Assembly: GCA_023374045.1 (NCBI GenBank) | Contig: CM041778.1 | Coordinates: forward strand, 287,409,533-287,473,532 | Length of the DNA stretch: 64,000 bases | DNA from: Limonium bicolor | Taxonomy: Eukaryota; Streptophyta; Magnoliopsida; Caryophyllales; Plumbaginaceae | Reading direction: 5' to 3' | Shown: one piece after another, positions 11,507 through 23,112 of the stretch | How the letters are laid out: the number at the start of each line of letters is the position of its first letter | How positions within the stretch are numbered: the stretch's first letter is position 1 | Position numbers and translations under genes: made by a program | The notes under the pieces: model-generated | Told to the model about the DNA's origin: nothing | Databases searched by the model: none | What the model saw: the letters and a program-made list of their open reading frames with translations, nothing else

Positions 11507-12265
11507 TTAATACTTTCTAAAGGTAAGGTTCAGGCGTCCTGGTTTCATGTGTGTGCCACTGATTATTGCCGGCGGTGCCGTATTCAACTTGATCTTGTTG
11601 ATCACGTGATACAGCATCCTAGATTTTCCACCCATGATTAGGACATCTCCCGATCTCAATACCAATTTTTCTGCGTGGTCCACACGCTTCTGCTCGCTAT
11701 ACAAAAATACGGCATCATCACCAATGGACCAAGACACTACAGGCACTCCTTGTTTAAGAGATTCCCCTGTCTCGTCCTTGTCTTGGTGTAACCCAAGTCG
11801 TCCTTCTTTCTCATAGAAGTTGACGATACAAAGGTCCGCTTCAAGTGCGGGGATCGGATCATTTTCTCATTGTTGTGCAAGTTCTACTGCTTGTGTAATA
11901 AGTGTTTGAAATTCTGGGGGTATTGTCGGTGGCGTCGCTCCGTCTTGTGTTCGTGTCTCTTGGTATGTCTTGGTATAAGGGTTCCAATCCTTTCCCAAGC
12001 ACATCATCTTCAGCTTCATCTTTGCTCCACCGGGGAATTCGGGTGTATAAAATCCTCCTGGACCCGTTCCTATCTCATTGCATCGTCGGATGATTGAGAT
12101 TTGTGCTTCGGGTGTCAGGTATCCTCTTAATAAAATCATACCTGGGCGGATGACCTGACACTGCTCGCTGGAGTAGTGGTATGTGGTGATGTCGGTCTCT
12201 TCTTGATTTGGGTTTGAAGGTATCGGGTAGCAGATATTAAAACTACCTATGGTTGTAAATTTCAT
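11507..12265 (-). pseudogene. AlkB-type 2OG-Fe(II) dioxygenase carried by A
   Basis: A 252-codon frame with one internal TGA at 11867-11869 (codon 133; B has TGT). Seen: RPGMILLRGYL (residues ~45-55), MKLKMMCLGKDWNP in the nucleotide-recognition part, then the double-stranded beta-helix core. Iron ligands: H160-Q-D162 in GLHQDKDE and H220 in MLYHV. The 2-oxoglutarate and fold motif RxNxTxR is R244-L-N246-L-T248-F-R250 in GRLNLTFRKY. AlkB enzymes oxidatively remove methyl groups from nucleic-acid bases. The sequence looks like plant ALKBH1-like proteins, not like the short AlkB domains of plant RNA viruses (from memory of both families). It lies between gag and protease in element orientation. 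Substrate and role are unknown. Confidence 0.93.
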
Positions 12266-12745
12266 CTACGGTGAGTACTAGTCTCAACTACTTCATTTCG
12301 TGCTCATTACATACTTCAATTCATTTACTCATGCATTCACTCAAACAGTTACTCCAATACTTAGACATACTTCTCAAGGATTCAAGGTTTAGTTAATTAC
12401 CTAGGCCAGACTTAGAACCGGTCCCATCTCGGTCAATAATGTGCAAGGCGGGATGCCCCTGGGGTGCGCCCTTCTAAGGACCTCGGGATCCCTGTCCTTG
12501 CGGCGCCTGCTGGGCCGATGCATCGCCAGATGCAACCTCCTTGCCTTCCCTCTGCTTGTAGCTCTGGAAGTTCCCTTTGGACTTGGCATTCTCTGGGCAC
12601 ATGTTGGCTCGATGTCCCGGTTTCTGACAGTTGTAGCACCGGATTTCTTTCCCTTGGAAATCCATGTCGGGATGGTCTTGGTTACACTTTCTGCACACAT
12701 AGCTGCGGCCGTCGGAGTAGTTCTTGGTGTAACTGGAGCCAGAAC

Positions 12746-12828
12746 CTAAGGCTTAGAGTGTTAGCACATTGGTGCAGAAATACTAGCTATGATACTTATA
12801 CAAATACAAATTTAGATTAGAAGTTTAC
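12746..12828 (-). other. Predicted gag intron 2 of A (83 bp)
   Basis: In element direction the donor is AAGG|GTAAAC at 12828 and the acceptor CTTAG|GTTCTGG at 12746. B has an intron of 92 bp at the same place with phase 1 on both sides. Reading through would hit stops, and removal joins the two conserved gag frames. No RNA evidence. Confidence 0.6.
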
Positions 12829-12921
12829 CCTTATGTGGGTGTGATCACAGTGGCTTCGCAGCCACCGGCGCAGAAGAACCTAGCTGAAGAAGCTCAACTG
12901 GTTTGCCCTTCTCAGGGGCAC

Positions 12922-14670
12922 TGCAGACGTGTTATTTGTGAGTGGTTAGAACAGGTATAATTAACATAAAAGAAAGAAATTAAAACCCAAAAATAAACGT
13001 CGGGCTGCAAATAAATCCCGGTCGCAGTAGTATAGTGAAAATGTAAGCAACCGGATGTCGAACCGTGGGACTAATGTACATATAATAGTTCCTAAGCGTG
13101 TCACAAGAGGGGGGATTAATTGACTTGTAAAAAATAATAGAAAGAAAAGATAAATAAACTAAGTTAACAGATAAATAAAATGGAACTCTGGGTCAGGTTA
13201 TTATAATCTGCATAATTAAGCTATCTCTACTGGTTTAATAATTTGGCAAGGTTCCTGTAAATATCTTAAGGACTAAGTCATAGCCTCATAAGAACTCGTT
13301 CACCTGTAATGCAAGGTTCTAATCAAGGTTCAAGCAAAAGCCTGCGAACGGCAGAGGAGTATTGAGGAATTACATTTGCAACTGAATACTAACTTATTAA
13401 ATCATAACAAGTTTCCTCCAGTTTTACGCCTTAATTAACCTGTCTATTTATCACCTGGTCTGATCAAAATAGACTTAGTAGAGCAATTTAATAAATTCGC
13501 GAGATCTATTAAAAAGGCGAGATGACTTTTAATACGTAACAAATTGTATATAAATAAACCAGTAGAAATATTGCATAATTAATACAGATACATAATAACT
13601 ATTCCCAGAGTAAACGTAAACTAGCCTAACATATTAAATAGATAGATAGAGACGAGAGTAATAGAAATCATCCGTAATCAGTCCGTCTCACTCTGCTATT
13701 TTGTGTACGTAGGGCTAGAGGTGAATTTGGTGTACTGTAAAATAAATAAAATGGAGAAGGCGGGAGAAGAGAAATGAGATGGCGTGAAGTGGTCGTGGAT
13801 CGATTGGTGAATTCGTGAGTGATTTATTGGGTGAAGCTCGTGGGTTTATATAGAAAAAGGAAGAAGCAGCAGAGGAGGTAACAGACGTGTGAAGGATTGA
13901 GCTCACTGATTGCTCACTGATTGAAGCATTGATTGCTTCATTTATTGCAGGGGACAGGAGTTGGAGACGCGCAGCGAAATAAGGTAGGCGTAGTGGACGA
14001 GTGGGCGAGTTGCAGACAGTCGGTGAAGGTAAGTTGAGCACGACGGGCGAAGAAGAAACTGGTCGCGACTAGAATTAATCACAACCGCGCCTGAAGAACC
14101 GCCCGGTATTAGGCGGTCTCCTCCTCTCCTGTCCGCCAATGAACCAGGCGGTAGCCTGTGTCTCGTCCGCCTGATAAGTGGCGGTCTCCTCTGTTGTGTC
14201 CGCCTCGCGGTTGCATGTGAGAGGTCCGCTAGAAAATAAGCGGTTGTCTCTTGTGGTGGTGTGTTCCTTGTCCGCCTGTTTACCTTGAGGACACTTGTGT
14301 CTTGTCCGCCTCTTATCAGGAGGACACTTGTGTCTTGTCCGCCTCGAGGACACTTGTGTCTTGTCCGCCTCTTATCAGGAGGACACTTGTGTCTTGTCCG
14401 CCTCTTATCAGGAGGACATGGCTTATTTCTTCTACCGGCTCTAGATTCTTTGTTTGGACTCCGTTTTTCGAGCCGTTTGCGGCTATGCGTTCGTCTCTTC
14501 GTCTACTTTACTTCCAGCTTGGTTTTCCTCATGTTAAACCAATAAATTTGTGAGATAATAATAAAACATAAACTAGAGGAAAACTAACCGAAGTGGAGAA
14601 ATGAGCAAGAAAAGTGCTAATATTATATATGAAATACACCTATAAATCATGCTCATTTGGACACTTATCA
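12922..14670 (-). mobile_element. Solo LTR inside gag of A (1749 bp)
   Basis: In its own orientation it begins TGATAAGTGTCC and ends CACGTCTGCA. Five-base target duplications GGCAC flank it at 12917-12921 and 14671-14675. Removing it and one duplication leaves gag exon 2 at exactly the length in B, which proves insertion into exon 2. It is unrelated by eye to the LTRs of A, B or C. It has no coding region; its right part carries an array of CCGCC/GGCGG hairpins. Confidence 0.92.
14098..14420. repeat. Hairpin array and minisatellite inside the solo LTR
   Basis: Stems such as ACCGCC...GGCGGT (14098-14117), CCGCC...GGCGG (14133-14151), CCGCC...GGCGG (14167-14184) and CCGC...GCGG (14226-14242) are followed by near-identical units of about 33-38 bases containing GACACTTGTGTC and GTCCGCCTC...GGAGGAC (14278-14420). 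Most units can fold back on themselves. The motif family differs from the arrays in A, B and C. Confidence 0.85.
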
Positions 14671-14859
14671 GGCACTGCTCTCACTAGGGGAGTTCTTCTG
14701 TGATTGCTGGAAGAACTTCCCCTTCTTATTTTTCCAGCTCTTGCCCTGGTTCTGCTCCTCAGCACTAGTGTTTTTGCTGTTGGCCTTGCGCTTAAGCGCA
14801 GTTTCTTCATCCCTTAGTTGGCAAGTGATCTCAACACGAGATGCCGCGTGATAGCACTC

Positions 14860-14948
14860 CTGAAGTTTCAGGTATTAGCCGGGATTCTTACTCAGAAAGA
14901 TAAGGGTAAAGTATTTACAATGGTACTAAGGGTTAAACCGATATTTAC
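14860..14948 (-). other. Predicted gag intron 1 of A (89 bp)
   Basis: Donor TAG|GTAAAT at 14948 and acceptor ACTTCAG|GAGTGC at 14860. B has CAG|GTAAAC and ATTCAG|GAGTG at the same place with an 87-bp intron, phase 0. Splicing joins the Gag core to the RDE-rich segment before the zinc knuckle. In A the last exon codon has become TAG. Confidence 0.6.
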
Positions 14949-15614
14949 CTAGAGGGAGGTAAATCTGGTGTAGCCTATGCTGTACCGAAGGCGATGGCTC
15001 AGACCGCCATAGAAGCGATCAATCAACACCTGGTCGGTGTACCCAAGGTCGGGTAAAAGACGAAGGAGGGAGGTGAAGGTGCGGTAGTACTCATCGACAG
15101 ACATCTTCTCTGTCATCTTCAAGGCATCAAGCTCTAGTCTTTTCTTTGTTTTGACATGTTCCGGGTAGTATTTGGATCGAAGGAGGGCTATGAAGGATTC
15201 CCAATCGAATGTAGGATCGTTGACATGCTCGTTCTTGACTAACTTCCACCAATCCATAGCTGCATCCGTAAGGTAATAAGCTGCTACTCTAACTCGAATT
15301 CCAGCAGGAGCTTTGAGGGTTTCAAAGGTTGTCCCCATCTCGGAGATGTAGGCTTCTAACTTAGCCGGATCACACTCGCCTCGAAAGCACGAAGGTCGGA
15401 GTTCCGCTACAGATTTAACCTAGTTCGCTTCTCTGGGTGGAGGGGGAGGGATTGGTCCCGTTTGTGTTTGTTGGTTTTGTTGGGTTTGTAGCATCGCTGT
15501 GATTACTTGGGGTAGCATTTGCACTACCGTGGCGGCGACGATCTCTGCTATCGTCTGCGCGCCTGGTCCATCAGAAGTCTCTCCCCCAGGTCGGCCTCGA
15601 CCTCGTCCTGACAT

Positions 15615-15840
15615 CTGAACATTTAACACTTACATTAGGCTTTGTAACATGTGACCAATGGGTCTTGAATTTAAGCAAGGTATCGTTCGTAAGAAGGTCA
15701 AGGGTATCCGTTGTTGACTACGGTAATTCCTAGTTAGGTTTCTAAGTATCCATTTTAAAATAGTTGAAATCTTAACTCGGTAATCCCTATGCTCGGTAGC
15801 TTAGGACATCAGAGTGTAACTACGCTCTGATACCACTTTT
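15615..15840 (-). other. 5' leader of A between LTR and gag
   Basis: Contains the primer-binding site next to the LTR and an AT-rich leader with repeated TTAC-CGAGTTA-type motifs also found in B, C and D. No upstream frame of note apart from an ATG at 15629 in frame with gag. Confidence 0.7.
15824..15835 (-). promoter_or_regulatory. Primer-binding site of A (tRNA-Met)
   Basis: In element direction TGGTATCAGAGC, a perfect 12-base match to the initiator tRNA-Met primer site, five bases (AAAAG) after the LTR end. Confidence 0.95.
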
Positions 15841-17132
15841 TGTAACACCCCTACCGCTAATCCTTTACTTACCGTTTAATCATCCTACTTATACTACTAC
15901 TCGTAATGAAATTACTACTACTACGACGGGTGATACAACGCCGCAAACCACCCATACGGCTAGCTAGGCTTACACTACTTATAGTCACGGTCTGATGTCT
16001 AAATAATACCGAGCTACTACATTACATACCTCTTACAAAGTATCATATACTTACAATGCTGGATTACCGAGTGTCAAAAGCATGATTAATTACATCCCAT
16101 TCAAGTCTACAAAAATCGCGAATTCTAACAAACCACTCACCTATACCAATTCACAACTCTTTCAATATCCAAAAGGGTGTACCCCATGGTACACCGGCTA
16201 AACAAAAAGGCCTATAGTCGTGTACAACTTAGTACACCATTCACAGTCTATTAATTACATCAAAAGAAAACATCTTGAATCCATCAAGTCTTCACCCTTC
16301 ACGAGCACCTGGAAAATATTAAAAACGGTGTCCCAAGGGGCTCAGCAAAAGCTGCATATAAACTTCGCATATACCTCGTGCAAACTAGGGTACGCCAACT
16401 ATTTAAGGTCGACTGTACATGCGGTTCATTATTATCATACATACATGCTTTACATACACCATACAATCATACACATTGCAATACACAAGCCAAAACAGCA
16501 ATACAATAGCATACACAATACTTACCTTCACAAGGGTTAGCCAATTACACATCCGGGTTAATCGGATGTTTATTACTCTTTTACTCATTACATATTACTT
16601 ACACAAACATACTCATACTTTACTTACTTACTTTACCATACTCGTTTACTTATTCATACTTACTTACTTTTACTCATGTTAAGTCGGTATGACCTCCGGG
16701 CAGGGACTACACCGTCCCACCACCGGGCTTTAGGTGGCTCACTAATCCAGGATGCTACCCATTTAAGGGGTTTAGGCCGTGGAAAAGATTAAAGCCAGGA
16801 ATTGGAGCCAACCTCTTGTGACTCCGCCTCCTCACGCGTGGCCAAAACTATATCGGACTTCTACTCATTCCAGTTTACTAATTTATTATGTTAGATTGGT
16901 TAGCTTGTTAGGAATTAGTTAGCAGTCCAACACCATAACATTCGGTCACTACAATATAAGTCAAGCACACACACATTCATCATCATCCATACATTTCATG
17001 AATTATACAAACTATGATTTAAAGATAATATCCAAACAAGGACCAATACCATATAATCACAAGTAAGCATAATAGTTCCGATTCGTGCATTTTTCTTATT
17101 AGGTGATCAATTAGCACACAAATCAGAGTAGC
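15841..17132 (-). mobile_element. 5' LTR of A, left segment
   Basis: Starts TGTAACACCCC on the plus strand and matches 3745-5042. It stops at GTAGC (17128-17132), the target duplication of element B. The LTR continues at 31712. Confidence 0.95.
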
Positions 17133-17589
17133 TGTAACACCCCAACCGCTAATCCTTCCATTATCCTCTAATCCTTCCCATAATTACCTTACTCGCAGCG
17201 GAATACTTACCTACTCCCGGCGGGTGATACGATGCCATTAACCATCCAAGGTTAACAAGGCTACTACTACTTACCGTATCGGTCTGACGATTAGAATGAA
17301 TACATACATACTACATACTTACAATACCAAATACTTAGTTTACATTTGATTACCGAGTATACCGAATATATGAATTACATTCATGTCTACTTCCCAAAAA
17401 TGATGAGTTTATACAACTACTCCTTCACAACCAATCAAGAATTCAATATCCCAAAAAGGTGTACCACATGGTACACCGGCTACCCAAAAGCTCTAGCCGT
17501 GTACAACTCGGTACACTATTCCAATTCCTACTACTACTCCAAAAAGAATTACATGCGGCCCTTACTCTACCTTCACGCCTCGCGGGTAC

Positions 17590-20276
17590 CTGTGGAGTAA
17601 AAACATTCCCCCTAGGGGGTCAGCTTACGCTGCATATGATAACCGCATACCCCGCGTACTAGCGAGGGTACGCCAACTATTTGGTCGAGTACATGCGGTT
17701 CGTTTCATTCATACATACATACATGCTTCATACAATACAATACAATACATTCATTTTATCACGCATTCATACATACAATGCATACAAGGAATACAATACA
17801 AGTCATTCATTCATAATTACCATACTCACCGCATCACGGAGATACAATTCTCCAATACATACAAGGTCTTGTTAGCCTTATTACACACCCGGGTTAATCG
17901 GGTGTTCAATACTTTTTACTCCGGGTCAATGACTTACAATAGTCAAGACCAATACAATACAATACTTACATTCTTACATACTTTACTTCCAGTTAAGTCG
18001 GTATGACCTCCGGGCAGGGAGTACTATCTCCCACCACCGGGCTTTAGGGTGGCCCACTAATCCAGGATGCTACCCATACAAGGGAATTGTCCAAGGAAAA
18101 GATCATAGCCAGGATTCGGTTCCAACCTCTTGTGGTTCCTTATCCTCACGCGTGGCCGAAACTATATCGGGCTTCTACTCATTCCATTTTACTCATTACT
18201 CATGTTAGGAGTTAGGTTGTTAGGAATTAGTAGAAGTCCATACTTACTTCCATACATACTACAATACACAATACTCATACTTACACATACACTTCATTTC
18301 CATTCATTCATTTCATGAATTATACAAACTAAATGTTCAAGACAATAAACAAGAACAATATAGTTCAAACACATTATGTGCAATATAAATCCGATTCATG
18401 CATTTATCTTGTTGGTGATCACATAAGCACACAAATCGGGGTAACCAAGTTAGGATACAGGGCATGAAGAAATCATACCGTTCACCGTCGTATACGTTTA
18501 CCGGGTTCCTTTGGAGATCAACTATTTGATTCCTATACACATGAAGTAGTATGATCAATGATCTATTATTGATCTACTTACTCCTTCATTGACTTTCAAT
18601 ATACTTACTACTTCATTACTTCTTACTTGGTTATAAACCATTCTTTTCTCATTACTCTTATTTTTACTTTCTTACCTTTACTATTCATTTATTATGTACT
18701 ACTACATATATATGCATATATGTATATAGGCATATATATGTATATATGCATGTACATATGATTGCTATAATCATATTATAAAAATACTCTTTTTTTTTTT
18801 AAAGACTCGACCGGACTTGCAAGTCCGGTCGCAAGTCCGGTCCAAGTCAGTAGCTTGCATTACGGAATTTTCTGGCCGACCGGACTTGCATGTCCGGTCG
18901 CAAGTCCGGTCCATTCCAGTAGGTTTCATCGGGGAATTTTTTTGGTCCGACCGGACTTGCATGTCCGGTCGCAAGTCCGGTCGATTCCAGTAGCATTTTG
19001 ACGGGAAAATTTTCTGCTCGACCGGACTTGCAAGTCCGGTCGCAAGTCCGGTCGATTCCAGTAACATTCTGACGGGAAACTTTTCTGCTCGACCGGACTT
19101 GCAAGTCCGGTCGCAAGTCCGGTCGATTCCAGTAACATTCCCGTCTTGTAAATCTGGGCTCGACCGACCTTGCAAGTCCGGTCGCAGGTCCGGTCGGCCC
19201 CAGTACTTCAGTTTAAAATCTGTTTTCAATTGCATTCTTTACCCATTGCTTCCCCAATCTTTACCAATACTTCCCCACATGATTTAGCACTAATCAAACA
19301 CTCTAAATCACCTTGGTTCATCCACCAAACTTACTACTCAATCCTTACATTCACTTACCCATTTTTCCTAATTCTATTTCAACACTTATACTAGTTTCCT
19401 TACACTAATGCTACAGATTTTTGTTTCCTCTTCTTATGCTACAGATTTTTACTCAACTCTTATACTCCAACACTCCCTCAACTTATGCTACTCTTAGCAT
19501 CTCGAATACAATTACTCACCACCGAGTTTCATCCCCTTAACATATTTCTTTCAAAATCTGTTACAAACTACAAAACTCTCCATTTAAACTCTTCAAAATC
19601 TGTTACAAATGTGCCTAAGTCCTCAAATTCCTAGATGAATTTTGACATAGCCTCCCCTATATTTTACCATTCTCCACACATTATTTCAGCTCACATAATT
19701 CCCATTCTCATATGTTTACCAATACACTACACACACTTCAACACTATTACAACAACACAAAATTCCTGCACATACACATACTACCCAATGTTTTCCCAAG
19801 CTTTTAAAACTCATTTAAACTTCAAAACTGTTACATTCTTTTCTCCAATACATTTCACATTACTACTACTCATACTCAATACATTACTCATTTTACTACT
19901 CCAAAAACTGTTACATACACAATACAAACTAACTCAAGGTAAGGATTTACCTTGTCTTGTTAGTTTTCTTTCTTTCTTTCCTCTTCTTCTTTCTTCTCCT
20001 TGTTCTCGGTTCCAATGTTCTCCACACAACAAGTGCTACAGCCATAACATACACCTACCATTTAGCATTCATTTTTACTAACCCTAGAATTTAAGTTTTA
20101 GGGTTTAGGAAAGAGTGTTACCTTCCAATGAGTAGATGGAGTTCTTGACTAGCAAGAGAACAATATTCCTAGCCCACAAGAGCCAAATCGGCTGGAGCAA
20201 GAAGAACAAGAGTTCAAAACTGAAAATTCTTAAAATGCCAATGAGCTAGAAACATGGATTTTCGAATTCTTTTTAC
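17590..20276 (-). other. Predicted leader intron(s) in LTR of B
   Basis: Donor-like sites on the minus strand: TGAG|GTAAAA (20276), GGAAG|GTAACA (20121), CAAG|GTAAAT (19950). Acceptor-like TCCACAG|GTACCCG at 17590. Arrangement as in A, C and the solo LTR at 58277. Motif-based only. Confidence 0.38.
18809..19195. repeat. Palindromic hairpin array, LTR of B (6 units)
   Basis: Units start at 18809, 18878, 18949, 19020, 19091 and 19162, a period of 69-71. Each core is GACCGGACTTGCAAGTCCGG or a variant with CATG in the middle, followed by a third half-site GCAAGTCCGGTC. Spacers contain ATTCCAGTA and GACGGGAAA. The stem sequence differs from A and C but the layout is the same. Confidence 0.92.
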
Positions 20277-21064
20277 CTCAAGATGAAGAGGAGGTGAAGG
20301 TGCTTCTAATGGTGGACTTGAATCTTCAAATGGTGAAACCCTCAAAAACGAAATGGTCTTTTCGATTTTTGAAAGATGAAATGCTCTCCTTGCAAGGGGA
20401 TTCCAATGGTGTATTTTGTTTTGAGTTTGGACAAGTTTGAGCTAAACAAGAGAGAGAAGGAGGAGTTTTGTGGTTTCTTCATTCTCCATGGCTTCGTAGG
20501 TAGAGAAGAGAAAAGGAATAGAGAGATAGGGGGTGAAGAACGGAGAGAGGGATGGGGGTGAGGTGAGAGAATTTTTTTTCTTTTTACTTATTCCTTTTGT
20601 CATTTAGTGAATTAGGAATAATAAAGAGAGGGGAGTGAGAGGGAAATCGGTCACACATATGCCCCTCTACAGATTTTTGCTTTTTATTTGCAAAGTGGAC
20701 ACACTAAGTTTGTTTAATTGCATTCTCACCACCCCACAACTTACCGGTTGTTACAGTTCTTACTAACCGGTACCCGTTTTCCGGAATTTTCTCGTTTAAT
20801 TAATTTTATTGGTTCTAAAGCTTCACTAATATTTATTAGTGACTATTTAGTTGACCAAAATTGTTACGAGTCTATTTGACCCGCTTAAAGTCACGTTTTC
20901 CCGGTTTCCTCGAAAACGCGCTTTAAGGTTCGTTTATGCTTTTAACCCATTTTAAAGGTCCGTTTTCTTCGGGATTTGTTCCCTCATATTTATTTAAGTG
21001 TAATTAAGCCTTTAAAAATATAATTAGCCTAATTAATCACTGTTTTTAATTACGGGGTATTTCA

Positions 21065-21080
21065 ATCTACCCCCCTTAAG
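21065..21080 (-). promoter_or_regulatory. Polypurine tract of B
   Basis: CTTAAGGGGGGTAGAT in element direction, next to the 3' LTR, identical to A and C. Confidence 0.9.
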
Positions 21081-21600
21081 AAACTTTGCCCTCAAAGTTG
21101 CTCAAGGTTACCGTTTACCATTTCTACTCATTTGGCAATTCAATTGCCACAATACATTCTACTACCACCTTACAAGGTGTTCACAATTCTTACACTACCA
21201 GCATACGCAATTCAAATACCATACGCACTACTCATCCATACACATACTTCATTCAAATACCATACACAATGCTCCATCCAATTCATACAATCCACAATAT
21301 ATTCGCAATACTTCACAATGTCATTCGTGTCATATACCGTACAACACAATGCATTACTCATTACATACATACCATACACATACATACTCACTGTATTACA
21401 TACCGAGTACTACAGCACTACTTTGTGCCAATAAATCCAATTAGCACTACATGTGCCAACCAAAATACAATTACAATACATACATACTACGCAATGCTAA
21501 CCCGAAGCAATGCAAAAGCAAAAAGGCTCTACCCCCCTTAAAAGGGGTACGCCCCGTACCCTCCGTGCTATACGGATACTAGACATCTAGTCTACAAATA
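21081..21600 (-). other. 3' untranslated region of B
   Basis: CA/TA-rich simple sequence on the plus strand between polypurine tract and pol, matching 7574-7987 of A. No coding signature. Confidence 0.65.
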
Positions 21601-22247
21601 AATTCGGGTACTTCGCCTTCATGGCGTCCTCTAATTCCCAAGTCGCTTCTTCTCGACGTCAGTCGCTTCATCGACGGTCGTGGTTAGACACAAGACCTTC
21701 ACATTCGTACCAGATTTATGGCGAGTGGTCTTGTTGGATCAAGGATTCGCAGTGGAGTCTCGACATTCATCTCGGCTCGGCTCTAGGGATAGATGTTCGG
21801 TTCTAATACATGAGAGGGATCGGCTATGTATTCTTGAGTTGTGATACATGAAAGACATCATGAACACGCCCCAATTCTTCAGGCAATGCTAGCCTATAAG
21901 CTACGGCTCCAACCCTCTCGGTAATGGCATACGGGCCTACAAATTTCGGGCTCAGTTTGCCCTTCTGGCCAAATCGGAAGACACCCTTCATAGGTGAGAC
22001 ACGCAGAACACTTGGTCGCCCACGGCGAACTCAAGGTCGCGTCGTCGCACATCCGCATAGGATTTCTGTCTATCTTGGGCTGCCTTCATATTGGCTCGGA
22101 TTTGTGTACCTCAGCTTGTACTTGTTCCAAATACTCCGGTCCTATGATGACCGCTTCGCTTGACTCATCCAACACAACGGGGTACGGCAAGGTCTACCAT
22201 ACAAAGCTTGGAATGGCGACATCTTAATCGAAGCATGATAGCTATTG
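21601..22247 (-). pseudogene. Integrase C-terminus of B, frameshifted
   Basis: Nucleotide similarity to 7995-8660 of A is clear over the whole stretch (for example TTCGCCTTCATGGCGTC near 21611). The frame is broken several times: around 21650 by a duplicated or altered segment in the chromodomain part, and by small deletions near 22010, 22105 and 22260. A chromodomain can no longer be read in one frame. Confidence 0.75.
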
Positions 22248-22990
22248 TTATACGAAAACTCGATAGATGAAGCTTCTCAATCCAGCTCCCCTGAAGTCTA
22301 AGGCACATGCCCTAAGCATATCCTCTAGTGTTTGGATGGTCCTTTCTGTCTGACCGTCGGTCTGTGGGTGGAAGGCGGTGCTAAGCTTCAACTCAGTACC
22401 AAGCGCTTCCCGTGTCGCTCTCCAGTATCTCGAAAGAAATCTGGTATCGCGGTCAGATACAATGGTTTTTGGGACTCCGTGGTGTCGGATGATCTCCTTG
22501 TCGAATAGCTCTGCGAGCTTCGCCACCTTCCAGGTGTCCTTCATCGGTATGAATCGGGCAACCTTGGTGAGGCGATCGACTACTACCCAGATCATGTTGA
22601 GTCCTCCCCTAGCAGGTGGGAGTCCAACAACAAAATCCATGGAGATGTCATGGAATTTCCACTCCGGAATGGGCATGGATTGCACCATTCCTCCCGGTCT
22701 TCGGTGCTCAAACTTCACCTTCTGGCATGTGAGACACCTCAGAACATACTCAGTCACGTCTGATTTCATTCCTGACCACCAGAAGTACCTCTTCATGTCT
22801 TTGTACATTTTAGAGGCTCCCGGATGGACATGCAATGTCGAACAATGTGACTCACGCAGAATGCGATCCCTTAGCTCAGCATTGCTTCGGGGGACGCATA
22901 ATCTGCCATTCAAACGGATCAGACCATCTTCATGCAGTTTGAAGTCGTACTTTCGGCGCTCGAAGGTACCATCTGTAATTCTGTCTGATC
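22248..22990 (-). pseudogene. Integrase of B, largely open
   Basis: A 221-residue open frame begins LCVPRSNAELRDRILRESH and contains the HHCC zinc domain (ending CLTCQK) and the catalytic core: MDFVVGLP (D), VSDRDTRF (D), HPQTDGQTERTIQTLED (E). All three acidic residues and all zinc ligands are present. The frame ends at a shift after RACALDF. Upstream of 22913 the frame is disturbed again near 22975. This is the best preserved integrase in the window. Confidence 0.9.
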
Positions 22991-23112
22991 TCTGTGAAGT
23001 AAGGGTCGCTCAACTGAGCGTCTCGCACCTCGTCAACCAAGCTAGAAGCAGAAGCGAGAAGCGAATGGTAGCGAATGGAGCGAGTGTGCTCGACGACTCA
23101 GGGCGTCGGCTA

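Larger units (their letters stand above)
12401..15614 (-). pseudogene. gag of A, three predicted exons, interrupted
   Basis: The start is the ATG at 15614, shared with B; an earlier ATG at 15629 is not in B. Exon 1 (15614-14949) has a Gly/Arg-rich start (SGRGRGRPG), a Pro/Gln stretch and the retrotransposon Gag core (AAMDWWK, SVDEYYRTFTSLLRLLPD). A TAG at 15418-15420 replaces a Trp codon. Exon 2 (14859-12829 without the solo LTR) is 277 bases, exactly as in B. Exon 3 (12745-12401) is 345 bases, again as in B, with a zinc knuckle CYNCQKPGHRANMC and a less regular CRKCNQDHP. Gag would form the particle and bind RNA. Equal exon lengths in A and B support the exon model. Confidence 0.85.
17133..21064 (-). 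mobile_element. 3' LTR of element B (3932 bp)
   Basis: Ends TGTAACACCCC and GGGGTATTTCA on the plus strand. It contains a six-unit hairpin array (18809-19195), the conserved block with CAGCTTACGCTG near 17620, and donor-like sites on the minus strand at 20276, 20121 and 19950. The frames around 18771-19235 that read DRTCDRTCKSGR repeatedly are translations of the array. Confidence 0.93.

Noticed and set aside
11507..12265. AlkB segment as a host gene or plant-virus insertion rather than part of the element
   Set aside because: It is in the same place and direction in both A and B, without its own flanking duplications, and its conserved MMCLGKDW segment is of plant ALKBH1-like type.
18809..19195. 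Regular repeats that might suggest a CRISPR array
   Set aside because: The spacers are themselves conserved, the array lies in a plant LTR, and there is no cas gene.
18771..19235. Long minus-strand frames reading DRTCDRTCKSGR repeatedly, also at 29309-29857
   Set aside because: They translate the palindromic DNA array in the LTR of B. The repeats exist at DNA level in several frames and there is no sign of protein-level constraint.
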